Assembly (NCBI GenBank): GCA_027627225.1
Contig: JAPFQT010000079.1
Span: forward strand, 434,001-498,000
Direction of reading: 5' to 3'
Source of the DNA: Congeria kusceri
Lineage: Eukaryota > Mollusca > Bivalvia > Myida > Dreissenidae
DNA: 64,000 bases
Shown: positions 25,672 to 37,013 of the stretch, in pieces
Layout: each line of letters starts with the position of its first letter
Position numbering within the stretch: the first letter of the stretch is position 1
Translations under genes and position numbers: made by a program
Notes under the pieces: model-generated
Databases searched by the model: none
Told to the model about the DNA's origin: nothing
The model's input: only the letters and a program-made list of their open reading frames with translations

Positions 25672-25902
25672 CACTGCAAGGGTTAACCTTCCTTTTTTGC
25701 CTACTAATACTAACCGGAAGTTTTATAATGATTGCACAAAAACTTGTAATGATATAAACACTGGCCATCGATGACACTTGAAGGCAAATGAACATTAGTA
25801 GTAGACATTAAATCAGTATGAATGTAATGTACCATTTTGAAAAATAACAAAATTCTTATTGTATTCAGAATTCACATAAGATATATGTCCATATACATGG
25901 GC

Positions 25903-26702
25903 CAGTGTTCTGCCGTGGATGCGGCCTTGCGCCATTGGCGCAAAAATAAAAGATTTGTCCCCACCAAATTTTCGTTAGCGGATCCGCGGGCGCATACAAT
26001 TTAGAAGTATATCATTTGGCATATTTAGTAAAATTTATATTATTGAACGTGATGTCAATTTATAACCAATTTTTTCACTACAACAGTAATTCATTAACAC
26101 TTTTTTGGCAGTGCTTGAACAGTTCAGATACAGTAGTATCAATCGATAATTGTACACGCGGTCCACATGGTAAGCAAGAAACACTCTTTTCAGCGAAAAA
26201 CTGCTAGACGACAGCCGCATTTCGGCAGAAACATCGAAGACTTGTGAAGTCAAATTACTGACACCGTATGAGTGTTGCTAATGGTTTGCAGTTTTGGATG
26301 CCCAGCTAATTGATGATGTAACACTGTTACACTGTGTAGTTTTAACAGGTTTCATTATTAACGCCATGTGTTTATAACAGATTTTGTTTGTTTGTTCAAA
26401 TTAACATTAATAATGCAAGGTTATAAGGTATTTAAGAATGCAGTGTAACATTGATCAACAGAATGTTATGAATTAATTAAGAACACAGTATTATGTATTA
26501 ATCCTTTTTTGAACAGAAAATAAAAACAAACATGAATGAAAACAGCTTGTATGTACATTTCAAAACAAAAATATGCTTTGGGAATATTCGTGAGGTGCAT
26601 AACTTTTTTTGTCTGTGTCCCTACATCTTTGTTATTTGTCCCCACGTTTTTAAGCCTAGAGGGCCCTTGTCCCCAATAGTCCGAATTCAAGACAGAACAC
26701 TG
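25903..26702. mobile_element. hAT-like element with CAGTGTTCTG ends
   Basis: CAGTGTTCTG at 25903 is inverted as CAGAACACTG ending at 26702. Flanks ATGGGC and ATGGGT suggest a six-base target duplication with one change. Sequence related to its interior ends (TTTGTCCCCAC on both sides, inverted or direct) adds support. The minus-strand ORF of 126 codons ending at 26466 overlaps the end and shows no transposase features. Confidence 0.5.
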
Positions 26703-26882
26703 ATGGGTTGTTCCGAAAGAAAAAGACAAACATAGATAAAACCATGCAGCAAACAACATAACCACCATAGCAGAATTTGTAAAATGAAGTTTATAAAAAG
26801 TGTATGTTTGTATGTGCTCATTGAGTGTATGTTTGTATGTACTCAATGATTTCTATGTTCATCTTCAGTATGTCATTGCCAG

Positions 26883-26966
26883 GCTGGGGAGACCAAGCAA
26901 GAGGCTGTGGACACGATAATACCAGTAACAGGCGGACTGTTCAGCAGGGCTGGTAACTTAGTTTAG
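26883..26966 (+). pseudogene. Exon-like relic, copy B (28 codons, terminal)
   Basis: Paralogue of 12026-12139. The same TCATTGCCAG acceptor is followed by AGETKQEAVDTIIPVTGGLF and a TAG at 26964-26966, ten codons earlier than copy A because of a deletion and shift. Flanks are also homologous (ATAGAACTCAATGTTTGAC downstream in both). An insertion ending at 26702 sits just upstream. Function unknown; probably decayed. Confidence 0.35.
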
Positions 26967-27016
26967 TGTTATAGAACTCAATGTTTGACTGCATTTACTG
27001 TCAGGATATGAACTCT

Positions 27017-27100
27017 ATATCGAGGGCTGAGCGTGAAACTGTTGTATCTGCTTAACATTTCTATATAAGATACAATAGTTTCACGCTCAGCCCTCGATAT
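27017..27100. repeat. Near-perfect 33 bp hairpin
   Basis: Arms 27017-27049 and 27068-27100 are complementary at 32 of 33 positions, with an 18-base loop. The arm begins ATATCGAGGGCTGAGCGTG. A decayed relative is at about 34671-34748 (TCAAGGGTTGAGTGTGAATC). Either a minimal foldback element or a small-RNA hairpin. Confidence 0.75.
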
Positions 27101-27522
27101 GGTCTTGACATATATACAGAGTAACTTCAAATGTAGACTATTACGGGTAATAAATATGCGTGCAATAGAAGCCTTTTGAATTAGTGTGATAAATGTTTAT
27201 TCAAACAATATTTATCTCTTGCCGATATATTTGATAATGTTCTATTATCTACCTACGAAATCACCCTTTTGTTGCTATACAAGTACAGGTGACCTGTTGA
27301 GTACTTACTTTTAAGCTCGACTATTCACTGATAAGCTCGAGCTACACTACTCACATATTCGTCTGGGTAATGCTCTGGTTAAGGTTTGTGTGCAACAAGT
27401 ACATAAATCTGTAACTACTACAGATATTCAATTGAAACTTCATAGATGTCTTCAGGGTCATTATATAAGGTCTCTGGCCAAGACCCATTAGTGTGGCCTG
27501 CATTTTAGCAGAACTATGCCCC

Positions 27523-30114
27523 TTATTATGCCCCGAAGGGAACTTTGGGAGCATATTGTAATCGCATTGTCTGTCGGTTCTTCCCTCTGTCCTTCCGTCT
27601 GTCTGTTAAGCTTCTTGTGCGGAGCATAACTCTATTAGTATTAAAGGGATTCAAATGAAACTGCATATAATGATAGAAGACAATGAGAGGAGGTTCAGAG
27701 TACAAGGACCACAACTCTTTCTTCAATATTAATGGAGCTATTGTCATTTGTTAACCAAATTTTTCGAAGAATAATTTCTGTTATTATTAGTTGATTGGGT
27801 ATGTCGTTGGCGTGCGGACGGGCGGGGTGGCGGCGTCAACTTTTTTTTTCCACTCTTTAACTTGAGAACGTATTTAAATATTTTAATGAAACTTTATACA
27901 TACATACCTTATATCAAGGCCTCGCTTTGGATTGCATATGGGGTGGGTGGGGTTTAGGTCAAGGTCACCATTACTAAAACTAGAAAAACAGTTTCCGTTC
28001 AATAACTTGACAACGCATGTAGATATTTTAATGAAACTTCATAAATAGATGCCTTATATTGAGACCTTGCTTGGGATTGCATATGGGGTTGGTGGGGTCA
28101 AGGTCACCCTTACTAAAAATAGATAAACTGTTTCCGCTCAATAACTTCAGAAGGCATTAAGATATTTTTATGAAACTTCATACATAGATGCCTTATATCA
28201 AGACCTCGCTTGGGATTGCATATGGGGTGGGTGGGGTCAAGGTCACTGTTGCTAAAAATAGACAAACGGTTTATGCTCAATAACTTTGGAACACATCGAG
28301 ATATTTTGGTGAAACTTCCGACAAAGATGTTGCTTGTGATTGCATTTGGGATGGGTGGGGTCAAGGTCAAGTCACCGTTACGAAAAATAGAAAAATGGTT
28401 TCCACTCAATAAATTGAGAATGCATTGAAATATTTTAATTAAACTTCAAACATATATATCTTATATCGAGACCTTGCTTGGGATTGCATATGGAATGGGT
28501 AAGGTCACGGCCAAGGTCACGGTTACTGATAATAGAAAAACGGTTTCTGCCAAATAACTTTAGAATCCATAAAGATAATTAAATAAAACTTCATACATTG
28601 ATACCATATATCAAGACCTCGCTTGGAATTGCATTTTGGTTTGGTAGGGTCATGGTCTAGGTCACCATTACAAAAAAAAAAAACGGTCTCTGCTCAATAA
28701 CTTGAGAACGAATCGAGATATTTTAATGAAACTTGATACATATATACCTTATATTGAAGCTTTGGTTGAGATTGCATATGGGGTTGGTGTGGTCAAGGTC
28801 AAGGTGACAGATACTAAAAATAGAAAATGGTTTCCACTTAATAACTTGAGAACACATTCAGATATTTTAATGAAACTTCATACATAGATACCTTATATTC
28901 GGACCTCTCTTGGAATTGCATATGTGGTGGGTGGGGTCAAGGTCACCATTGCTAAAAATAGAAAAATGGTTTTAGCTTAATAACTTGACAATGCATCAAG
29001 ATATTTTAATGAAAATTTATACATAGATACCTTATATCAAGACCTCGCTTGGGATTGCATATAGTGTGGATGGTGTCAAAGTCTGCATTACTAAAAATAG
29101 AAAAATTGTTTCCTCTAAAGATATTTGAAGAAACTTCATACATTGATACCTTGTATCTAGGCCACGCTTTGGAATGCATATGGAGTCGGTGAGAAATGGT
29201 CAATGCCAATGTTATTAAATATACAAAAATGGTTTCTGCTCAATAATTTGAGAACACATTGGGATATTTTAATGAAACTTCATACATAGATACATGTACC
29301 TTATAACGAGACCTCGCTAAGGAATGCATATGGCACCCAGAACTTTCATTATTGTGCTGACTTTTATGCATTTTGTTGGAAAAATTCGGTTTTCATGGAA
29401 TTTCCATGTTTTTTGTTTTTCTTGTGCGGAGCATAACTCCATTAGTATTTCAAGGATTTAAATGAAACTTCATATAATGATAGAGGACAATGAGAGGAAG
29501 TGCAGAGCACAAGGACTACAACTCTTTCTTCAATATTTACAGAGTTACTGCCCTTTGTTTTTTTCCCCTATTTGAAGCATTAATTTACTTGTGCGGAGCA
29601 TATCTCTGTTAGTTTTGAATGGATTCAAACGAAACTTTATATAATAATAGAGAACAATGAGAGGAAGTGCAGAGCACAAGGACCACAACTCTTTCTTTGA
29701 TATTTATGGAGTTATTGCCCTTTGTCTTATGTCCGTTTGTGAAGCATTAATTCTCTAGTGTGGAGCATAACTCCATTAGTATTGAAGGTATTCGAATGAA
29801 ACTTAATGTAATGATAGAGGCCGATAAGAGAAAGTGCAGAGCAAAAAGACCATAACTGTTTCTTCAATATCTACAGAGTTATTGCCTTTTGTTTATTTTT
29901 CTTGTGCAGAGCATAACTCCATTAGCGTTGAAGAGATTCAAATGAAACTTCATATAATGATAGAAGACATCAAGAGGAAGTGCAGAGTACAAGGAGTATA
30001 ACTCTTTTTGTTGGAAGCGTAATTTTTGCCAACATGTAACTGACATTGTGTTGCCTTCCTCTGAGAAGCATATGCTTTGGGGGAATATGTCACATCCTGT
30101 GGCAAGCCTTGTTG
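27523..30114 (+). mobile_element. Second-level element, 'gagcataactcc' family, itself interrupted
   Basis: Starts TTATGCCCCGAAGGGAAC and ends near GGGGGAATATGTCACATCCT then CCTTGTTG. The array is present at 27610-27753 and again at 29410-30010. The gap is filled by a GGGTGGG array (27754-29409). Confidence 0.6.
27754..29409 (+). mobile_element. Third-level element: GGGTGGG satellite-like array, about 11 units
   Basis: Begins AACCAAATTTTTCGAAGAAT. Units of about 130-145 bp have TTGGGATTGCATATGGGGTG, GGTGGGGTCAAGGTCACC and AGATATTTTAATGAAACTTC. It ends with hairpin ATGGAATTTCCAT. The same array is at 37014-38254. Confidence 0.7.
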
Positions 30115-30389
30115 TACTTAGAAAAGTCAGGTTAAGGTTTGCGTGCAAGAGAAAATTCAGGTTAAGGATTGTGTGCAACAAGTACATGTCTCTCTAACTA
30201 CTACGGATATTTAAAAGAAACTTCACACATGTCTTTGGGGTCATTATGTTAAGTCACTGACCAAGGCCAATAATTTAGCAGAATTATGCCCCTTTTTGTA
30301 CTTAAAAATTCAGATTAAAGTTTGCGCGCAACAACTCTCTCAACAATATCTCTATAATGACTACAGATAGCTTGATTGCATCGAAAGCC

Positions 30390-30650
30390 TTTGGCTTATA
30401 GAGACGCTCTTGAGTCTGTTTCCTGGAAAGAACCAGTACTTAGTGTCTTTGGAAAGATCTTAAGAAGGCTCCCTGAGTGGGGATCGAACCCAAGACCTCC
30501 CGGTCCCAAGGCCGACACCATATCCACTAGTGGGGATCGAACCCAGGACCTCCCGGTCCCTATGCCGACATAATATCCACTAGTGGGGATTGAACCCAAG
30601 ACCTCCCGGTCCCAAGGCGGACACCATATACACTACACCATTGCGACTTC
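30390..30650 (-). mobile_element. tRNA-derived SINE with triplicated tRNA-like unit
   Basis: Read on the minus strand: ATGGTGTAGTG (A-box region), then GGGTTCGATCCCCACT (B box), then AGTACTGGTTCTTTCCAGG tail. The B-box unit occurs three times (GGGGATCGAACC or a one-base variant at 30479, 30532, 30585; period 53). CTTGGGA at the anticodon loop suggests a tRNA-Pro-type origin, tentatively. It is inserted in the 27309-31073 element. Two overlapping ORFs are repeat artefacts. Confidence 0.75.
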
Positions 30651-31073
30651 ATATATCTTTGTGGTCAGTATGTAAGGTCACTGACCAAGGTCCATAACTC
30701 TGACCTGCAATTTAGCAGAATTATGCACCTTTTTGTACTTATAAATTCAGGTGAAAGTTTGCGTGCAACAACTCTATATCTCTATAACTACTACAGATAT
30801 TCAGTTGAAACTTTACACATTTCTTCAGGGTCATTATATAAGGTCACTATCCAAGGCCTACAATTTAGTAGGATTATCTCTTTATCTGCTACAGATATTC
30901 AACTAAAAGATCACTCATGTCTTCAAGGTCATTATATAAGGTCACTGACCAAGGCACATATCTGTGACCAGAATTTTAGGAGAAATATGTCTCTTTTTTT
31001 CTAGTGATAAAGGCCGATAACTCTGACAAACCGGTTGAATAGTCGAGCTCGCTGTCCTGAGACAGCTCTTGTT

Positions 31074-31411
31074 AATATAAAGCTCGATGAAGTCTTCACT
31101 TATAATTATAAACACAACATCCACATGAGTGCCAATATTATTTAGTTGTATTTACACCCATACCCAAACAGATGGGCCTGGCAGTGATGTACAGAAAATA
31201 GATTGGTCAGCCAGGGAGTAAACAGCTGGAATGGAACTCGAGCCAGACACAGGACCTGTACCGACAGAAGTGACCTTGGTTGTGGTAGCTATTGAGCTGA
31301 GGATTGCAACCCGAGGTATTGCCAAGGTAAGATGACATGGAGATCAACAACGACAGTCGCTAAAGCAGTGACACGCTGCCTAAATGTAGTGTGATTGCAC
31401 CCAACAGATTG
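31074..31411. other. No feature recognised
   Basis: No coding or repeat signal was identified between the 3' end of the previous element and the next AGCTCACC end. Confidence 0.4.
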
Positions 31412-31478
31412 ATTTTTAGCTCACCTGATCTCGAACTGAGAGATATTGTGGTCAGTCATCCTCCGGCGTCTCTTGTTA
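31412..31478 (+). mobile_element. Minimal 'agctcacc' element (ends only)
   Basis: TTTTTAGCTCACCTGATC then, 50 bases on, CGTCTCTTGTT. The 5' and 3' signatures are present without an array, as if internally deleted. Confidence 0.4.
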
Positions 31479-31480
31479 AT

Positions 31481-31748
31481 TAAGAAATAATTTTGCACTT
31501 AGAGTTGTTAATCGGCTAATAAACAGCGATTTTGTGTTCTGACGCGTATGAATAAACCACAAGGCTGTTAGTGTTTATTAGCCGATAAACAACGATAATG
31601 CAAAAATTATTTCACATGTAACATGACCTAACACAATTTTTTTGGCAATTACGATGCAATCTATATTTTACAGTTTCCAAACTAATTTTGCCTTGTTTAT
31701 TGGTAGTTTAACAATGGTGAATTTTTTTCTTTGTCTATAGAAAAATTC
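31481..31748 (+). mobile_element. 'gtttattggcc' foldback element, copy 3
   Basis: TTAAGAAATAATTTTGC start. GTTCTGACGCG arm, GTTTATTAGCCGATAAACAA core, and TTTGTCTATAGAAAAATTC end, matching copies 2 and 4. Confidence 0.65.
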
Positions 31749-33995
31749 TGCATGTTACATGTTAGAATTGTCATTTATTGTGAACATTTTGCTTTAAACT
31801 TGTTCTCTGAAAGACTTGTAGGAAGTTGAAAAACTTGAAACAAGAAATTTCTTTTAAAAAAGACAATCGTCGTTGACATTAATAATGAGATATCATTTTA
31901 CCCTAAACATAATAAAAGAGGGCCAAGATGATCGGTTACGTGGCTTCTCAGACCCCAGATTTTTCGGTCCCCACCTAGACAAGGTGACTTCTAGGACCCC
32001 AGATATTCTGTGCACCATAAGAAAACTACTCGTATCCCAAAATTAATGTGTGATTAATTCAATAATTATTAATATTTGTACCGTGAATAAACCGATCATA
32101 ACGCCCCATGTTTTCACCAGTGATACATGAGTAACCTAAATAATTTACGCTAACATCATTATTTTATAAATTTTTCAGCCAAATTTAACAAATTAACAAT
32201 GTACAAAAATAATTGCAGGAATGAATCAAAATTATTCTCTATCAGACGCGTATAGTTATTCTTAAGTAATATACCCTACCTTCATCTTGGAAGTTATCTA
32301 TGCATAATACAAACACATTTCTAAGTCAGTTAATCATATATACTGTGTATCCTTATGAAAAGCAATCTTCAGTGAACATTCAGCGCATTTGAAATAATGA
32401 TGACTTCCATTTTTGATAACACAAACATAAAATTTCATTAGACAATGCGATTTAAAATTATATTCGGTAGGAATATGATGTATCAAGGGTTTCTGTGTAT
32501 AATTGGTATTGCAAATAATGTATTTATGCTACGAAAATGAAGTAGAAGTAACATGAATAACAGTTCGACATATTCGTTATTTCACCACATTTTATTTATT
32601 GAAAGATATCTTTTTATGGGTTGATAAACATCAACTGGAAAAGTTGATAGAAATGTGCAATTTTATTAAATTCTTAATAAAACACAACCGCCATTTAATT
32701 TTAAATTAACACGCACAGTAAGTTTATAAACATAAATTCCCCATTTATTGAAATATTCGCTCTTATGATTCTCTGGACGCTAATTAATGCATGTATATTA
32801 TAACAGCTATACACCGGCAGCTAAACGCGTGCTATTTTTAGAATGATCGTGAGTGTGTTGAACTCTCTAGAATCAATTGTTATTTATAGAGCGTGCTGCT
32901 AGGCTAAACAAAACAGTGAATTAATTCTGAGAACGAATATAATATTCTGATCTTGACATACAATGAGAAAATATGTTCATAATTATGTTCAGTTCTAGAG
33001 TATATGTCGAAGATATGATTATAACTTTATTTTTACCGCTTATGTAAACAATCATGTACATTTTAATCCCCCAAAGTATGCAAAAGTTGTTGGTATACAT
33101 TAAACCATTGTTGTAAGTTTGCATGCCATAAAAATAGAAAATTTGCCAAATTCTATTGGCATTCAATTTTCCCGCTGCATACTTATCGCAAGAAATCTAG
33201 GTCAAAAGTGATCTTAGACAGCTACACCGAAAAAGAATGGGCATATATGTTCAGATGCTTTCCAATGAAGTTGATCTTTACAGAAAAACTATGTAAAAAG
33301 GTAAATATAAACAAATATTTTTAAAACAATTGCTGCCTCACTTTGTATTTGAAGTTTGTGAGTCTTCAGAGAATCAGTTGGAACCCACATTTGATTCTGA
33401 CAGTGTGTCCTCAATGTGGGTCAGACAATTAAAGTGTTTTAGGACAGGAGTTGTCTCCCTTAGGTTTTAATTATTGGAGATGGCATCATATTACAAGAAT
33501 TAAACAGGGCAATTGTTTTAAAAATGGCTAAAGAGAAAAAAATCAGATCAGTTTGCTGTTTAGGCAAAAGGAAATGACAACTGTGATAAAATAGTCAGTG
33601 TGGGAAATCTCTTACATAATACACATTCTATAGACATTAATCAGTACACCTTTAAACCAACTGCATTTGGTCTGTGTGATAAACACTTGTTCAATGTAAC
33701 CTGATATTCAGCTACAAACCTTTGCTGCAGTGCAATATTTAAATTAATCCAATACTCACGTGACCTTAGTACTCGCTTGACAGTTTACATAGTAACACTG
33801 TATCAGACCACTGAGGGTCATTTGAAGGTTATCTTGGTTTCTGTTCAGTTGGAAGTTTTTTATTGCTTGACTATAATTGCCACTAAATTTAATGTGTGCT
33901 TTCTGGAATATTTATTTAAACAGAGACACTGTGACATTAATATTTCAATTTAATTTAAGTTGTAAAGTTTTGTTTGCTGAAAGTCAATAAGCAAA
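31749..33995. other. Upstream region of the TRIM-like gene; no other gene seen
   Basis: A 60 bp duplicated motif (TTCTCAGACCCCAGAT and TTCTAGGACCCCAGAT, near 31948 and 31990) occurs. A stretch at 33372-33450 resembles 14170-14240 (CCACATTTGAT ... GGGTCAGACAATTA). An E-box-like CACGTGAC lies at 33767. No TATA box could be tied to the gene. Confidence 0.45.
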
Positions 33996-34330
33996 ATGGC
34001 GACATTTTCTATGTCTACTGTTGCTAAAGGGTCAGATGAATTTAAAGATTTTTGTTGTTCTACCTGCGAAGAGCAGTCTATTGAAGTAGTTGCAGAATTT
34101 TACTGTGAAACATGTTCAAAGTTTTATTGTGGAAAATGTATTCATCTTCATAGTCAGTTGTTTAAAAAACATTCCCCTTATGGAAGGGGAGATATGAACA
34201 AATGGCCAATTTCAAAGAAGGTGGAGGATTTTCTGTTGAAATGCGAAGTTCACAAAGATAAAAAATTGGAAATTTTCTGTGAAGACCATGGACAGCTGTG
34301 CTGCTCAAATTGTATTCTACTTAATCACAG
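33996..34330 (+). CDS. TRIM-like B-box/beta-propeller protein, exon 1 of 3
   Basis: First coding exon of a predicted 562-residue protein (exons 33996-34330, 38862-39871, 40849-41192). The ATG sits in a good context (AAAATGG). Residues 20-60 form a B-box 1-like zinc site (C21, C24, C37, C40, C45, C48, H52, H59). Residues 83-111 form B-box 2 (C83, H86, C95, H98, C103, C106, H111). No RING precedes them, so E3 ligase activity cannot be assumed. The exon ends in phase 2 before GTATCT. Known for the family: TRIM proteins with NHL-like propellers act as cytoplasmic scaffolds or ligases in innate immunity and RNA control, and bivalves carry hundreds. The specific role here is unknown. The ORF reads 9 codons into the intron before a stop, so the splice, not that stop, ends the exon. 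No TATA box or promoter could be assigned upstream. Confidence 0.85.
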
Positions 34331-34670
34331 GTATCTTATGACATTTTTGTTAAAATGATTGTTAAGATAACAATAATCCTTATTATTAGACAATTTACTT
34401 TTTAGACTAACCTGATTTAGTCTGTTTATTAATATAAACAAGAATTAAGTTGAGGACAATAACATACATGTAACTATTGGCTTGAGAACCCCACATATTT
34501 ATATATATCAGAAATGGTGCAGTTTTAAACTTCCAGTTTTAACCTGGATACCAATGTTTAACGGGTAAACTGACAACCTGAATGTTAACATTTTATCAAA
34601 TCAATACATATCAAGGTTAGTACAGTTTGAGATTGACTTCAATACCACTCTTCTTGATATCAGTTACACA

Positions 34671-34748
34671 TCAAGGGTTGAGTGTGAATCTAATGTTTCT
34701 GATATAGAAATGTAAAGCTATTAAAATACAGTCATGCTCAGTCTTTGA
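34671..34748. repeat. Decayed relative of the 27017-27100 hairpin
   Basis: TCAAGGGTTGAGTGTGAATC at the left; GCTCAGTCTTTGA at the right is its imperfect inverse. Confidence 0.4.
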
Positions 34749-34827
34749 AATTCCATTGTTGCCTTTTCTTCACTATTTTGCAAACAAGGTAGCCTTTATT
34801 CAAATGCTGGCATATTCATTTTAAGCT

Positions 34828-35636
34828 TAACTGGCCAAAGGCCAACGAGTTTATGCCATGGCGGTTCGTCCATCGTGTGCGTCCGTAGATTTTTCCTTTA
34901 AACGACATCTCCTCCGAAAACAGTTGCTGAAACTTCACACATGTTGCTTGGATTGTCCTCTATCAAAGTCACTCCAATCTTTCCAGTCCGCTGCAAAAAA
35001 TGGCCACCAGAGCTTTAAATAGAAATATATTTAAATGACATCTCATCCTCAGCCTCTTGGTGAATTTTCTAATAATTTAGAAAAAAAGTTCCTTGGGTTG
35101 TCCTCTACCAAAATTGCCCAAATGTTGATGCTCAGTTAAAAAACAACATGGCCGCCAGGGGGCGGGCCATTTTTTTCTTAAATGGCTGTATTGAAAACTT
35201 CAAAAATCTTTGTCTGAAACTATTGGTTGGATTTAGAAATAATTTTACTGTTCCTTGGGAGGTTCTCTACAAAAGTTTCTCAATTTGTTAAGGTCTGTTG
35301 TAAAAACTATGGAGGCAGGGCATTTTTACCCTGTATGTTTTTATTGAAAAATTTGAAAATCTTGTTGGATTTCGAACTTCTTTTACAGAAATGTTCCTTG
35401 GGTGGTTTTCTACCAAAGTTGCTCAAATGGTTTAGGTCCTTAAACAAATGGCCGCCAACGGGCTGGCCAATTTTCCTAATAGAATTATATTTAAAATTTT
35501 GAAGATCTTTATGTTAGAAACCACTGGTTGGATTTCGAAGGAATTTCACAGAAATGTTCCTCACGTAGTTCTCAACCAAAACAAGTTATTTTGATTTGGT
35601 TCAAAAACATGGCCGCCAGAGATTTGGGGCATTTTT
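34828..35636 (+). mobile_element. Tandem-array element, 'tggtcctctaccaaa' family, copy 2
   Basis: 5' TTAAGCTTAACTGGCCAAAG with a GGCCAAAGGCC palindrome. About four units have GAAATGTTCCTTGGG, TCTACCAAAGTTGCTCAAAT and ATGGCCGCCA. It explains the ORF at 35227-35502. Confidence 0.6.
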
Positions 35637-36054
35637 TAGCTCGACTTTTCGAAGAAAAGGCAAGCTGATCTACTCGCCCGGCGTCGGCATCCAAGCTAGG
35701 TTAAAGTTTTTTGATAAGCTGGTTTCTCAGGAATGGCTTGAGGGATTTCATTCAAATTTATAACATTCATTCCCCACATTAAAATGAACATATAGGCCAA
35801 GTTTGGTAACTGTAGTTTGAAATTTGTCAAAATTATGGGCCTTTTTACATTTAGAAATTTTACATATAACTATATGGACAGGTTAAAGTTTTTCGGTAAG
35901 CTGGTTTCTCAGAAATGGCTTGAGGGATTTCATTCAAATGTCGAAGACTTATTCCCTATATTAAAATAAACTCATAGGCCAATTTTGATAACTCTAGTTT
36001 GAAATTTGTCAAAATTATGGGCCTTTTTACACTTAGAAATTTTAAGTATAAGCA

Positions 36055-36966
36055 TACATGTTATAATTTTTTCAGGCCAAAATGGGACATTGTCAAAAAA
36101 TCGCCGGGACATTTGACCGGGACACATTAATTTTGTCATTTTGTCGGAAAAAAAAAGTAATAATAATAGTTTATCGTATCTAACCTAGGTCCTATTCCGT
36201 TTCATGGTCTATATAGTTATAGTTAAATAAATAAACACCCAAAATGAATCACTCAAACATACACACGCATATATTTTAATCATATTTATTCAATAATATA
36301 AACGATAACGTGTATTTTTAATTATGACATCAAAGAAATTACACGAAACACGCAAATATAAATTCTGCTTGTCAAATAAACAAATGCATTTTCAAAGGAG
36401 ACTACTCCAGCAGACTTATACCTGGGCTACGTTCCACTATACACTGCGTTATTAACTGCATCAAATTTTGCGATGTGAACAATACAAGATTAAAGAAAGT
36501 AATGGTTGTTTTTGCATCTTTAATTCTCGAAAAGTTCTCAATTTATTTTCATACTTACCTTCAAACGTTTCCAGACTAATTATGTGATAACATCTATTCT
36601 TTAAAATCAAAATAACAACTCACACAGTTCCTTTTTTATTCTGAAACAATGCAACAATCAGCAGCAATGAGCGACCCCGGATATATGACCCCCACCCCGC
36701 AAAAGTGTGACAAAAGATCAATAAATCGCTAATGGGGTATCATTACTGCTCCTCTCTGACAGGCGGCAAGCGGGTATTGTTGTCGTAGGGACCGATAAAG
36801 GGATTAACGATCTGAAGTTAATTGTTGGCCCAATGTAAGTTTTATGGTACACTAACATCAATTTTTGTGATTGACTGGGACAAAATGCATCTCACCTGGA
36901 TGCCAGGACAGACCTCGCGAAACCGGGACAATCTCGGTGAGACCAGGACGTATGGCATGTATGCAT
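36055..36966. mobile_element. Nested insertion of 0.9 kb with GCATACATG/CATGTATGC ends
   Basis: It breaks a unit between TAAGTATAAGC and ATAAGCTATATGGACAGG. Ends have inverted GCATACATG and CATGTATGC. CCGGGACA motifs lie near both ends (GACCGGGACACATT; AAACCGGGACAATC). No ORF. Class unknown. Confidence 0.45.
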
Positions 36967-37013
36967 ATAAGCTATATGGACAGGTTAAAGTTTTTCGGTA
37001 AGCTAGTTTCTCA

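Larger units (their letters stand above)
16650..27310 (+). repeat. Segmental duplication, copy B
   Basis: Tandem partner of 2030-12960, same orientation and same block order. The offset grows from 14.6 to 16.3 kb and falls back to 14.3 kb, as expected if each copy gained different insertions (17534-18590, 19066-19539 and 20886-21690 in B; 4539-8460 and 8595-11459 in A). Confidence 0.6.
27309..31073 (+). mobile_element. HINE-like outer element ('agctcgactattc' family), split by nested elements
   Basis: 5' TTTAAGCTCGACTATTC. The 3' end has the inverse GAATAGTCGAGCT, hairpin GCTGTCCTGAGACAGC (31051-31066) and CTCTTGTT. Body units (about 165 bp) have GTGTGCAACAAGTACAT, CTACAGATATTCA and GGTCATTATATAAGGTCACT. 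It is interrupted at about 27523-30114: the unit breaks at ATGCCCCTT and resumes at TGTACTTAGAAAA. Confidence 0.65.

Noticed and set aside
26466..26846. 126-codon minus-strand ORF
   Set aside because: It crosses the end of the CAGTGTTCTG transposon, is hydrophobic without a pattern and matches no family.
30376..30599. Overlapping 65- and 67-codon ORFs on opposite strands
   Set aside because: Both are translations of the SINE's triplicated tRNA-like unit.
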